Positions 38,843-50,642 of a stretch of 64,000 nucleotides of DNA are shown here, in pieces. The stretch is from Rhea pennata (taxonomy: Eukaryota > Chordata > Aves > Rheiformes > Rheidae), in assembly GCF_028389875.1 (NCBI RefSeq), contig NC_084665.1, positions 17,392,001 through 17,456,000 on the forward strand, in the 5' to 3' direction. Numbering within the stretch: position 1 is the stretch's first letter; the number at the start of each line of letters is the position of its first letter. The notes below the pieces were generated by a model, which searched no databases, was not told the origin of the DNA, and saw only the letters and a program-made list of their open reading frames with translations. The translations under genes were made by a program, and so were the position numbers.

Positions 38843-38856
38843 TCCCTCTGGTGGCT
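38843..38856 (-). promoter_or_regulatory. Possible CTCF site
   Basis: On the - strand this reads GCCACCAGAGGGAG, close to the CTCF core CCACCAG(G/A)GGGC. The flank departs from consensus (A instead of C after GGG). It lies about 4.7 kb upstream of the FSHR start codon. Single-motif prediction only. Confidence 0.3.
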
Positions 38857-41800
38857 AATTTGCTGTCTCCATTTCAGCCCTTTTTGAGTTGAGGCTGCAT
38901 GCAAGCGGCTGGCCAAAAGAACCGATTGAATAATAAACTAGTGTTTTTATTAGGCTAGCTTAATATTTTGTGTTCTCAACACTGAGGGCATAGATAAAGT
39001 CTAGCCATTCAAATGTGTTTTAAAATAATATCCGTTCATGAAAAAAAATCAAGCAAAAAAAAAACCACCTAAATATTATTTCTGGAAAAGAGTCTAAAAC
39101 ATTCCATTCTAATCAGGTAAACAGTCTGTTAGCTTCAGTGATATGCTATTTTAAAAATGAAATTACACATTCACAGAAGATAAATCAATAAAGGGTCTAA
39201 CTGCCTCTTGCTAATTTGTCCTCAGATGTCTTATCCGTTTTCTCACACTGCAGGTTTTTCAGGCTGGAAAACCTATTTCTGGTCATAGAGTGCTCAGCGT
39301 AATAGTCAGGACAATAGATGCTATTGCTGCCTGTTAACCCATGAGTGGAGCCTACGTACTGGAGAGAGATCTCCGCTCTTTGAAGGAAAAACGTTTGGAT
39401 TTGGGTGTGTATATTATCTGTCTGTATAGGGGATCTATTCATCTACACATTTTATGGGTTGTTTCAGGTTAAACAAGAGTAATATTACAGTAGCATTCAG
39501 TAATTAAACGATATTCTGAGGTTGGAAAACATCAGTGAAAAGAATATTTACTTAGAACATTTACTTAATAACTGAATATTTACTTATTACAAATAATATT
39601 TTGTTTCAAAGCAGAGAAGCAGAATTGGAAATTGCTGGCTTGTAGGTTTATATACTCCAATACCTGGTAAGCTTTATGACTTGCAAAGAAAAGTAATATC
39701 TAGATCTAAATACCAGAGCTGTGGAAGTAGGAATGACCGTGTCTATATACTGCTTTAGAGGGAGTATGAGTTGGTTCAGTGTACTTGGAAGGGGTTTCAT
39801 GAGAGACCTGGAGTGGTTCATTTTGCTTCTTGTAGCGTCAGCAACCCAGATGGCAGTGTGGCCTGGGGCAGGTGCCTCTTCTTGGTCCGAGGATGGGATC
39901 TGGAAAAGGCCCCAGTTTTTTTGGCTCAGTGCTTGCAAAACTAGGCCAGCGTTAATTTTAGTGGTCAGTCCTATCAACTAGAGTCATTTACTGTTGTCTT
40001 AAAAAGGAGTTCTCAGTAACTATATAACCTTGAATTAACTGTCTACTCCAGAAGATATCTAATTACATAAACTCAACAATGATATTGTCAATTATCTGTC
40101 ATAATTCACTTAATTGCATGTCTGCTTCAGTTTGGGGAAATTTCTGTTTTCTTGTTTAAGAAAAAAGTATACATTGTTAAAAACAATTTGCCAGCTGGAG
40201 CATGCATCTTCTACAAAGGGAAGCAAAAATAAGGCTCTTAAAAATATATGAAAACACCATCATTTCTGAATTTATACTTTTACCAGTATGTACAGCAGTG
40301 ACAGTATATCACCACCAGCCATCTCCACAGGAAAGGTCCTTGCTCCTAGCCCATAACCCATAAAGGCAGCAGGGTGAGTACTTGGGGTTTGCCAGTGGAT
40401 ACTTTAATTTACCTCCTGTGTTGCTCTAAACAAGCTATGGAGGAAGAGGTAAGAAACCACCCAGTTACTTAGGTGGCACAAAAGCTTAGGGCATCTTTAC
40501 GACTCACTCTAGCCACCTCTCACAGACCCCTGCAACCAGCTCTATGGGTCTTTGGGTGCAGTGGTAGTTGCAGCAGCAGTCTAATGCTCAGGAAGGATCT
40601 GTGTGGTTTACCTCCTGCAAAGTGACTGGGAGGAACTTTGGGATTCTTTTCCCTCCTTTCTATGGATTTTTGTCCTGAGAGGAGACACGTGTGTGTTTGT
40701 AAACTGGTAGCACAGCCATCAAGAGAAGTCAACAGCTGATTAATTGATTCATGGGAATGTTATGATGCGGCTGTATGTCATTTGACAGTAACGAACTGAA
40801 ATTTGAAGAGAGTTTCTAATTCAAAAAATTAATACACATCAGAGTCTATTCTTCAAGACCAGAGATTATATATATAAGATGACTTGGAAATCCTTCAAAA
40901 TCTCCATTTATCCTCAGGTAATTTTAGTGGGGTTCTGAATTAGTGCTTCCTGGAATACTGATGTCAGTTCCATTTTGCTTGTAAGCATGATTTTGTTGAA
41001 TTTAATGATAACTAGGTATTTCCCTCAAAGTCCTCTCTCTATGCTATTACAAGAAAATCTTGGGTTTTTTACTACTTAAAATCAGCATCTCTCAACTTAC
41101 TGCAAGTGACTGTGGGGCAATGTGTATTGTCCTGATAAAAATGCCCTACAAACCAAAGCCAGAAGAAGCCATCCTCCCTCCAATTTTTCTCCATAAGTCT
41201 CATGATTTGCAGTTGGGCCTGACCTGATGTTTTGAAATGTCTGTTTTAGGAGTCATACTAAACAAAGCACACTTGGTACAGCTTTGAAAGTCATTAATAA
41301 TGGGAAAGATTTCTTGTATTTCTAGTTATTTTTTTAATCTCCTGACTTTTCACATATAAAAGAATTGTTACTATCGTCTGAAACTAATTACGTAGTTCGA
41401 TATATGAAACACAAAGCTAATCAAATTGCTGTGTCTTCATAATGTTGCCAGTTATTTTGACGTTCATAGAATCTAATCACTGTTTTTAAACTTTATCATA
41501 AATATGACTATCCATTTCATCAGTATAACATGACCATTTATATTGATATATTTCAGAATGAAGAAAAATGTCTTACATTCTTTCCTAATCAAATGTTTTT
41601 GCACCTACATATTCCTCAAGCTTCATATTTTTTTTTCAGATTACTTTCATTCAACAGCTGGAGAAACTAGAGCCTTGCTATTGAAAAGACAAGAACAAAA
41701 AATTTAATGTGAGTTGTCATCTTGGCAGTTGTTTAAATCTTAAAGTCTCATTATTCCATCTTGCAGTAGGCTACAGGAATTTTTTAAACCAAAATTAAAT

Positions 41801-41955
41801 GGAAATCTATTTCATCATAGGACTGACTTCTACAGTTTTCATTCCCTTCAGCACGAATGAAAGTAAATGTTGTACTCATTTCAGTAGAGCTTGTAGGTCT
41901 GAGATCTTTAATAGTTTTAGGAAAAGAATGAGACAAATGCCAGAATGGTCACCAC

Positions 41956-41979
41956 AAAAAAAAAAAAAAAAAAAAAAAA
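41956..41979. repeat. Poly(A) tract, 24 bp
   Basis: An A24 run after GGTCACCAC. No upstream polyadenylation signal or flanking duplication was found to support a retrocopy. Confidence 0.95.
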
Positions 41980-43472
41980 TCTAAAATATTAGTGACTGTA
42001 TCATTCTCCTGACACTTATTTAGAGCCCTTAGCAAAACAGATTGTATTTTACATATACAGGTTTACATATATTAATCCTCTTACAATTCATTACAAGTCT
42101 ACCATTGTTAAAAAGAAACTGTTTGTCATGATTTTTTACCCTTTTCTGTGAAAATGGCACTGTTTTGATCCTGAGTTGGTTTGATTTGATGATTCTTTGT
42201 AGAACTGGGATAACTATTAGGGTAACTTGAAGAATGGGTTAAATTAGTTTTAAAAATTATAATTAGCTCTCTTCAGAATCATCTACATTTTGGGGCTTAT
42301 TTCAAATGAAATAATTTTTGACCAGCAAATTTCAGAGAAAAGGCAGACTTGTGTCTCGTTAGGTTTGCTTATGCTTTCTGATTATAGGGGAGAGGAAAAA
42401 AAAAAACAAAAAAAAACTTAGAGCTGCTTCTAACAAAAGTGAAATCATTCTGAGCAATCTGGAGGATTGAATGTGAATCAATTTCAACATAATTACCCAT
42501 GGAAATCCAGCTTTTGTGCTCACTTAGCACTCACGTAACTTCAAAACACTGCATGGCTGAGAGAGCTGTTTACAGACAGGAATATAAACAACACGATTAA
42601 AAGAAGAGAAACTTTTGTACCTCAAAAATCTAGTTTCAGGCATCTTATGGATAGACCCTGGTTCTAGACAATAAACTGGTGGAATGACTCAGTGAAAGGA
42701 AACAGCAAGGTCTCTTCCTCAAGGATTAATACCTGTAACAAAAATGACAATGTAGATCAATCAAAAAGTAAATAGATAAGGACTTAAAGATGGCATTGAG
42801 TGTCCAGGCCTTATGGTTTTGAAGTTTTGCTCTTGCTGTTGTGTCACGAACAGCCACTTCTTTAACTCTCCTGTGCTTTTTTCCATGTGATGAAATAAGC
42901 TTACAATTCCCAAAGGACCATTTGGATCATGACATCTTCTCCTGCTTGGGTTTCTTTAAGGGGGCTGTGGAAGAAAGGAGTCAGCTATTGCATGAAGATC
43001 AATCACAGTTGAAAATAAAGGTGTATTGTTTAGCTTTGGCTTAGTACTGTATAGCTTTTAACCTATAAAATCATTTATATAGCCTATAAAATACAAAAAT
43101 AACACATTCCTTTTGCCGAGGAGCAACCTACCAATATGGACTCTAGGATCCATGAAAGGGAAACATAAATAGTACCTCTCCAGGGAGAAAAGAGCCTGGG
43201 CTGTAGAAAGTGAAAATGCTTTGCTCTTCCTTGGCCTTACCAAACAACACATGAAACAGCATAGCTGAAAAGAAAGACCCTTTTCTCAGTGGAGATATGC
43301 AGTGGTGTCAAAAGCCTTCTGGCTAGTTCAGTTAGGCCATGATTTCACTACTTAAATATAAAATAAGTCTGGCTTGGAAAAACAGCATTGCTTCTCTTTA
43401 TCCCTACTCTAAGACCCTAAAGGATCATCAGGCCATGAACTGAAACTTGCATAGAAGTCATCCCCTAGGAAT

Positions 43473-43478
43473 CACATG
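43473..43478. promoter_or_regulatory. FSHR proximal E-box, variant CACATG
   Basis: CACATG lies 124 bp upstream of the FSHR ATG. Mammalian FSHR promoters have a functional USF-binding E-box CACGTG at about this distance, so position and context (ATCACATGAT) suggest orthology with a G-to-A change at the central CpG. No TATA box lies between it and the ATG. Function here is inference; the altered core should bind USF less well. Confidence 0.5.
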
Positions 43479-43495
43479 ATTCATCACAGCTTTTA

Positions 43496-43501
43496 GGGCG
43501 G
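43496..43501 (+). promoter_or_regulatory. GC-box core in FSHR promoter
   Basis: GGGCGG, the core of an Sp1/KLF site, lies about 100 bp upstream of the ATG in an otherwise AT-rich region. Its location fits a TATA-less promoter, but a six-base match is weak evidence. Confidence 0.3.
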
Positions 43502-43582
43502 ATCTTCAATTAAGGGAGTCACTCTTAGTTGCACAGGGAAGTGTCTGCAGTCCTTCCTTCTTGTTGAAGGAGAAGGGAACAG

Positions 43583-43588
43583 ATGTAG
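43583..43588 (+). promoter_or_regulatory. Start-stop uORF (ATG-TAG) before FSHR ATG
   Basis: ATG directly followed by TAG, ending 8 bases before the FSHR start codon. The initiation context is poor (C at -3, T at +4). If the transcription start lies upstream, as in mammals, this is a minimal uORF in the leader that could hold ribosomes close to the true start and lower receptor translation. Confidence 0.6.
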
Positions 43589-43596
43589 AGACAGAC

Positions 43597-43748
43597 ATGT
43601 CTTTTATTTTTGCCTATTTGCTGGTTTTCCTGGCTGGCTGCTCTGGTTGTCAGCACCATGTGTGTCACTGCTCTGGCAGGGTATTTATTTGTCAGGAAAG
43701 CAAGGTGATCCAGATTCCTCGGGACATTCCCAAGAACTCCACTGAACT
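43597..43748 (+). CDS. FSHR: FSH receptor, exon 1 (partial gene)
   Basis: First coding exon of the follicle-stimulating hormone receptor, a Gs-coupled glycoprotein-hormone receptor of the gonadal cell membrane (granulosa and Sertoli cells). It encodes 50 codons plus two bases (CT of a Leu codon) before the donor ACT|GTAAGT at 43749. Residues 1-17 form a signal peptide (hydrophobic [11 protein letters not shown] core). The mature chain starts about Cys18 and has the N-terminal cap of the leucine-rich-repeat domain, with Cys18, Cys23, Cys25 and Cys32 at the same positions as in human FSHR. The block [15 protein letters not shown] closely matches the human CHCSNRVFLCQESKV, and IPRDIPKN matches IPSDLPRN. 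LHCGR and TSHR lack this exact text. I chose the ATG at 43597 because it opens the signal peptide at the family's usual length; a TTG 36 bases upstream is also in frame but adds a charged stretch not seen in the family. Residues 47-49 (NST) form an N-glycosylation sequon absent from the human protein. The remaining exons lie beyond the window. Confidence 0.95.
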
Positions 43749-45999
43749 GTAAGTAGGGAGAGGGAATGGTTGCAAGCAGCGGCTTTGTTGTTGTCTCTTA
43801 AAATAAACTGCTGTTTGGCAAGACAAGAATCAAGTTTGCAGGGATTCACTCAGGAGACTTCTATCAGTTGTTTGAGAAGCACAGCACTTCCTCTGACATT
43901 CATTAAATTACAGCTTGATGTGTCTCTCCATTACTGTTATATTCATTTCAAGATCTCTGTTAAGAAAAGATATGATATGTTGCAATGCAAAGTGTAGACT
44001 AAACTTTAAACGCGTCTGCTTGGTACTGTGACAGTAATTTGAAGCATAAAGCCTGAGCTTTCTTTACAGCTTGCTTTAGCATTATTGAGATGTGTAGTAC
44101 AACTTGTCTGTCCCAAACAACTTGATGAACATTTCTGTTGTACCGCAGGAACTTGCCACAGGTTTGTATTTATTTGCTGAGAAGAAACTTCTTGTTTTCA
44201 TTTGAAATCATTAGATATTAAAAAAAAAAAAAGTATTCAGAGAGTGATTCTCCTATATCAAAGGAGCAGTGTGACTGCATTTGGTGAGAATGAACAATGT
44301 GAAGATACAGTACTGTTTTACTCAAGGGAGAGTTTTATCTATCTTAAAGCTACTCTTTAATTTCTGTAAAGTAACATGAACAGTGCTGCATAGCAGCTGT
44401 TTTCTGTGTCAGTAATGCAGGCTGGTAAGACAATTCACACAATGGCAAATACCTAACAGTCCAAGTGATTGTTTTTAATTTTTTTAAAGTAAGTTATATC
44501 ACCTCGTGTAACACCAATTATACACACCCATAGCCATCTAACATCATTAAGACCCAAAGCAAAGTGAAAGCATTCATAACAACTGGAGCAACAAGTTTGG
44601 AGAGAGGGTACAAGGAGGAATGGTATGTAACTGGTTTGAAGAACATATCACTAGCCAGACCATAGTATATCAGTGCTATACTGTGCTGCAGGGTTTTCCT
44701 AGTGGAGAAGCTTCTTTTAATTGAAAAGATGTAGTCGTTAGTATGTAGTCGCTGAATAAACAGGATGGGTTAGACTGTGGTGAAAGCTTGAGAAAAATGT
44801 CTGAATTAAACTTTTGCTGACCTTCTGCAGTTAAATCAGCCTCACAACTAGAGGGAAAAATAATCTGTCTGTGATTTAGATCATCGAAATCGCAAGTGAG
44901 CCATACTCCAGGCATATACTGTTAATTTTGTTTAATTTTGCTTTGTTTTTTCTTCAGATTGCACAGTTAAGATCTGCCTTTGAGGGATTAAACAAAATAA
45001 TTTACAATTATTTCTGAAAAGAAATAGTTTTGTGTCACCAAAAAGCACCTGTTAATAAGTGGAATTTGTTTGCAGTGGATACTTGTTAACTTTTTAAAGG
45101 TTTATTTGAGGTTGCTAATTTGCTAGTTTCTCAGCATAACTGTGTATTCCCTGAAACAGCTGGCTAGGACATTAGTGTATCTGAAAACAGGAAGTGAATC
45201 CTGTTATATAAATATTAGTGTTAGAATCTCTTCAGTTGATTCTCTTCTCATTTACACCTGCTCTTGGTTCTTCAGGAGATAATGCAGGTCCCATTGAATC
45301 AATGATAGCCCTGGGATTGATTTCATCATTGTGAAAGCTTTTGTCCACAAAAACTCAGTGATATTCCTTCTGATACACCAAATACTAATGTGAATAAAAT
45401 TTGAGGCATTAGCTGAAGAGGTAAGTGTTGGATAAGCCTTAGATTTTCATGCAAGGGCAAAAGAGGGGCTAGGAAAAGGTGCCTTCCTGTAGACACATCT
45501 GTATGCTGAAGACCCAGTGAGTTGATTCAGCTGACTAAAATAAACTTTATTGCTCTAACTGCTATTGCAAATACGCTGTTGGCAACAGAGAATAAGCTTT
45601 CTTTACGCACCTTCAAAAAACCTCAAGGAGTCACAAGGCCTGTAAAACCAGTGTAACAGCTTGAGTATAGATGGCATAGGACACAAGCACAGACTTACTT
45701 CTACTGTAAGTACAGCTCCTGCATGGTATTTCTTTCATTTAGGAAATACTCATGAGAGCCTGCTGGATGCTGTAGTCTATTTACCTTTGACGTAAGGGAA
45801 GGGAGGTTCCTCCTCAGTAGGTTCTTCAGCTTCTCCACATGGCCTTGATAGCTTTCCTACTAATGTCACTTAGATGTTGAATAACGCACAGGTGAAAGCT
45901 TTAGAGAGATCAGGAGCCTGATAAGCCTCAGGTATGCCTGTAGGTGTGTTTGAAGAGAGTGTTTCTGTGTATTTTCTATTTCTGTGTGTTTCTGTCTGA

Positions 46000-46580
46000 G
46001 CACGACCGGTTCCTAAGTGACTACAATTGTACACGGCGACCAGCTGAATCACTTACGGAGAAAAGTCAGGATGAAAGTAAAAATATTGCCCGCATAGACC
46101 GATCAACTGTTATCTCTGTTCTTTGCCATGGACTTTTTTTTTTAAGGTACATGGCCTAACGGCTGCTGACACATACTGCCAGGATCTTATTTGTAACTGG
46201 TTTGCTGACAGTGAGAGCTTACACTGAACGGTTAGTGTGAGCTTTGCCACATGGTACCAGCGTTGAGATTTTTGCTGCTAGTTGGATTAGCGCCTGCTTT
46301 AGCACTTGTTTCAGAGCAGGAGGGGTTGGCAGTCTCATTTTGCGAGCGATTCCTGTTTGCACTTACCATGTTGCAACAGAGCTGGGATCAGAAACAGCGG
46401 GTTTTCATTCCTGTTCTTACTGCCGCGTCTACTCCTCAGCATGCAGGCCAAAATCTTGGGAGAGGAGTGTTATGCTTCTGTTTGTACGGTGTTACTCGCA
46501 GATTTGAGAACACTCTGCGGTTGGCATGCTCCAAATGTTTTCAGGAGGAGACTGTGGTGATTAGGTGTTTTGTTTTATAA
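46000..46580 (+). other. Stop-poor, CpG-richer segment in intron 1
   Basis: Compared with its flanks this segment has more CpG (for example at 46002-46007, 46035-46039, 46343-46349 and 46423-46428), and open frames of 84 to 109 codons overlap in all three forward frames between 46244 and 46580. The longest (46251-46580) starts with a hydrophobic run resembling a secretory signal (ALRFLLLVGLAPALALV) and ends without a known domain. An acceptor-like T10-AAG lies at 46136-46146. It could be an exon of an unknown transcript, a degraded insertion or chance; the simultaneous openness of three frames argues for composition over coding. Confidence 0.3.
46216..46243. other. Imperfect 10-bp hairpin
   Basis: AGCTTACACT (46216-46225) and AGTGTGAGCT (46234-46243) pair at nine of ten positions, with one G-U pair possible in RNA, around an 8-base loop. 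It sits 7 bases before the 109-codon frame at 46251. Confidence 0.7.
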
Positions 46581-49500
46581 TATGTGCCTGGAAGAGGAGT
46601 TAGATAGAAGTATTTTTGGCATTTCTTGTAGTTACTGAAATGCCTGTGGGGAATAAAGATGGCTGTGATTATAATTCTGGAGGTAATCCATGAGAAACCA
46701 AAGGCAGAAAATTCAGATGGAAAATTTAGATTCATTGTAGCAAAATGTTAACTCTTAATCACCTCACAAAGTCAGAGAGTAAGGAAATAAGTGAGTCAGC
46801 AAGCACGTAGTCACCTAAAATAGAATAGTTTACTCCTTGAAGATTTAAAAGCTGTTCTTAAAAATCTAGTGTAAAGCTTTGTAATCCATCCTTCTGATTA
46901 TTTACTAAGGTTTTGTATAGTCATTGGAGATCTTGCTCCAAAAAAGAAACACAAAAATAACTTGCTCTCGGAATAGAAGGGCTATTTCTTTACATTTAGT
47001 AACATACTTCAAGCAGAAATGTATCCATGTGTCTGTTGTTCACATTCAACTGGAAATACATTTGTATTTCCAGGAAATGCCAGGAAAATGTATGCATCTC
47101 TTGCAGTACCTTTCCTTGCTGTTAAGCTTCTCCTCTGCAAGGTATCTTGGATAACTTTCACAATATCCTGATGAAATAATGAGCTGCACCGCAGCAGTTG
47201 AGGTGCACCTTTTGGATGGCAGAATGTACTTCTTAGTTGACAAAATAAAGCTCAATACAAGGAAGCTTAAGAAGGGGAGTGAAAAAGGCTGCTTTGTCTA
47301 AGCCAACTTGCAATCATGTAAAGTTATGAGAGACAAATATTAACATTAATGTTTTACCCAAATACTGGCACGCATGCCTTTACAGAAAGTATCAGGAAGT
47401 CAGTTTTGACTGTATTATATTCATTATGCTCCTATCCAGAAATACGAATCAGGTCAGTGTACACTGAAGAGAAAATATTTCCAGTCCAGTTACTTTCCTA
47501 GTTTTCTGCTGTACCTGAACTTCGCTGTCCTGATGAGTAGCCCACTTTAGCAGGTATAATATTGATACAGCCACAGTAGCGTGGGTGTGTTGAGCGGTTG
47601 GTATATTCTGCCTGACTGATTCCAGGCAGAGCAGAGATGTTATAAGAAACTTTCAAGCATGGAGGCTCCTCAAAGAAAGCTTGCAAAGTTGGATTTGTGA
47701 TTCAGCGAATTTAAAAATTCCTTTGTGAGCCTTTTTGTGGAAAAATGTTTAACATGTGAGCGTGCCAGAGATTTTAGCAGGTAAGTGGTGCCAGTTTTGG
47801 AAAGGAGCAGCTAGGATGATTAGAAACAACTACTGCTGATGTAGATGGCCAAGAGAGAGAGAGAAACTGCAGGCAGAATACATAAAGCTTGATCACAAGG
47901 TGCTTTGTATTTTAAAATCCATTCTCCACTAACTGGCTTAGCCATTGACACAGCAGTTTAAAAATATGTTATTTAGAATGTTTTATCCCTAGCATCTTCA
48001 AACTATAAACATTGGATTTTTTCATGCCCTCTACATAGGTGTTTTTGTACAATTGCTCAAGGATATTTATTTTAGACTATCAAGTCAAGGCTGAGTAGAT
48101 GTCTGACCACTGAAACAGTGGCTGCCTTGAAATAGCAAATTCTGTGTTATGTATTAAATGAGTTAGATATGCTTTCCTGAGAAATAGGCTTCAATGTGAA
48201 CAGTAACTGCAACACTATTATTGACAAATACAATTAGATTTTTTTATATATATTTTAACACACAGAGTTGAAACTATATTGTTATCTGCAGACAATTACA
48301 GTTCTTATTCAAGACTAGTGGACTAGTATTAATCTAAGAAAGAGCATGGAGAGGATAAACTAAATTAACAAAATAAAAACCCCTGAAGCCTTCAAGTGTG
48401 GGGGCTATTTCTGGTTAGTTATGTAGTTAATCAGTAAATCCATGTATTAACAGAAAGGCATGAGAATATTTGAGTAACTACAGCATACTAGATGTAATCT
48501 AAATCTTTTTTTTTCTTTAACAATCTCTTTCCATCAGGGGTAGAGCCAGAGATGGAGATAAACATTTACTGTTAGTGTTACATTCTTCTGTTTTCAAATT
48601 TATGATTGGCTAATTTTTTGAGGCAGAAGGCAGTAGAGATTGCTGTATGATGACTGGCTGTATATCACTGGAGAGGTACAATGTTTATACTGGTTCTATA
48701 TTTTCATTGGGAGGATAAGAAATAAGCAGAACATAAGAGAGAATAAAGAAAAGGCCCAAGGAAGGAAGTGATACTAAAGAAGAATAACAAACTCTGCAGG
48801 GGAGATAATCAGCTAGTATGAATTATCAAATGTGTTTGTCTACAGAAAAATCCATCCAACTTCCAAAGCTCTGAAAAACCCTCTTCAGTGCAACATACCT
48901 CTGCAGCAATAGGAGTTGCTTTGCATTGCTGTAGACTCTGCTGGCTTACTCCTGATACAGCAGTACATAGGTTGACTTTCACCTGACTTACAGTTGCATG
49001 AAGTTCCAATCATTATGAGAGATCTCATTCATTCTGAAGATGTGTCTGCAGATGTATATACTGTATCTTTGAAATGCGTGTACATGCACCTAAAATGCAA
49101 TTGCCAGCTCATAACTTCTTAAATCACTAAGCTTACCAAGGGAAAGACAGTGGAAAGGGGAAAGATAGGAACTGACTTTGTTTTGCATATAGCATTTAGA
49201 GGCTGACAAAGTCTTACCCCAGCCTGATGCCCTTCACTGGGCTACAGAAAGCCTTTCCTACTGTACCAGTGCTTCTGTAAGTTATGGCTTTTCCAGCGGC
49301 CACTGGTCCACACACAGAGAGAAGCAGAGCTGGTTCCACATAAAAAGACATGAAATCACATTGCAGCCTGCTTGGAGCAGCTCGCTTTGTGTTTTGCCTA
49401 TCCAAAGAGTTGTCCCTAGGACAGTATGTTTCCGCTGCTCTCCATGCAAAGTTGTGGCTTTATTCTTCACTATCTCGGTTATTCATTTGAAGAGCTTGAG

Positions 49501-50642
49501 TCATACAGTGTTATGGTCATACAGAAGTGCACAGAAGAATATTCCAGTGTCTGTAGAATGGAAGTTACTGAAGCATTGCCATGTGATCTCTGAAAGCCCC
49601 GGTCTGTGAAAGGGCAAGTAATTCTAATTTGGAACTACAAGCCTGGGGAGAGAAATACTGGTCTTGGACTCTAGTGTTGAGGCGGTCTATTCTTATGTCT
49701 TCTTGGGTGAGAAAGAGACAAGTATTTTACAGAAGAATGACATTCAGAATCAAAGATTTGGATGAAGATTTGTTAACAAAGTAGATTCTGATTTCTGTGT
49801 TCATACTCAAATACTATTCTAAGCGTGCAGAGAGTTGGGCCCCGTGTCATATTTGCACATGTCATAGACCAGATGCATAACCTTGAATGGATTCTTGGGA
49901 CTGGTCAGTATTTTGTCCTGAAAAAAGACTCCCTGTCAGACACTCTAGATATGTTCTACTTCACTTTTTCTCTTCATAAAGAATCGTAATTTGCCCATTG
50001 AACAAGATTGTTATCAATATTTTTTAATAAAATTTGGACGATTAAATCATATCTAGATATTGCATTTTTTTTCTCTCATCTCTAACAGGATGTCTTCATC
50101 TTGGGTGCCTCCCCCCCTCACATCTTGTTCCATTTTGTTATAATCTAGCATTTAACAATAATGTTATTCATGAAATGTGAGATGGTAAATACCAAGATTT
50201 AGTGCAGAGGCACAGCAAGAAAGAAAAGCTCTGTAAGATCAGAAATAAGTAGATCTTAATCTAAAATGTGGTTAAAATGGAGAAGCTGTTAAACCTAGGA
50301 GACATTGTAAAGTAGTATGGAATTAAGTCTTTTAATTCTGTGATAGGAATATGAATCACAAAATAGACTAGAAGAGTCATGAATTCACCAGTGTTATGTA
50401 GCAGTTAATTTTCCTTCGCCCTGAATGGTATGCCACACTAAACTCTTCAATGGTATAGATCATATCCTAGCTTCATTTACTCCCCTTACTATGACTTTGT
50501 AGAAATCATCAGTTTTCACTGCATGGTATTAAAATACTGTAGAGTTTGTTGCCTTCTCTCTTCTAACGCTGAATTGTATTAACGTCATCTCTCTCACCTC
50601 ACAGGCAGGCCAAGACACATTGGTGTGGGGAATCAATATCCA

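Larger units (their letters stand above)
37871..43472. other. Intergenic DNA upstream of FSHR
   Basis: No gene recognised. It contains A24 at 41956-41979, an A-rich A11-C-A9 segment near 42395-42417 and a CTCF-like site at 38843-38856. The 5 kb nearest FSHR may hold distal regulatory elements, but none can be assigned from this sequence alone. Confidence 0.55.
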
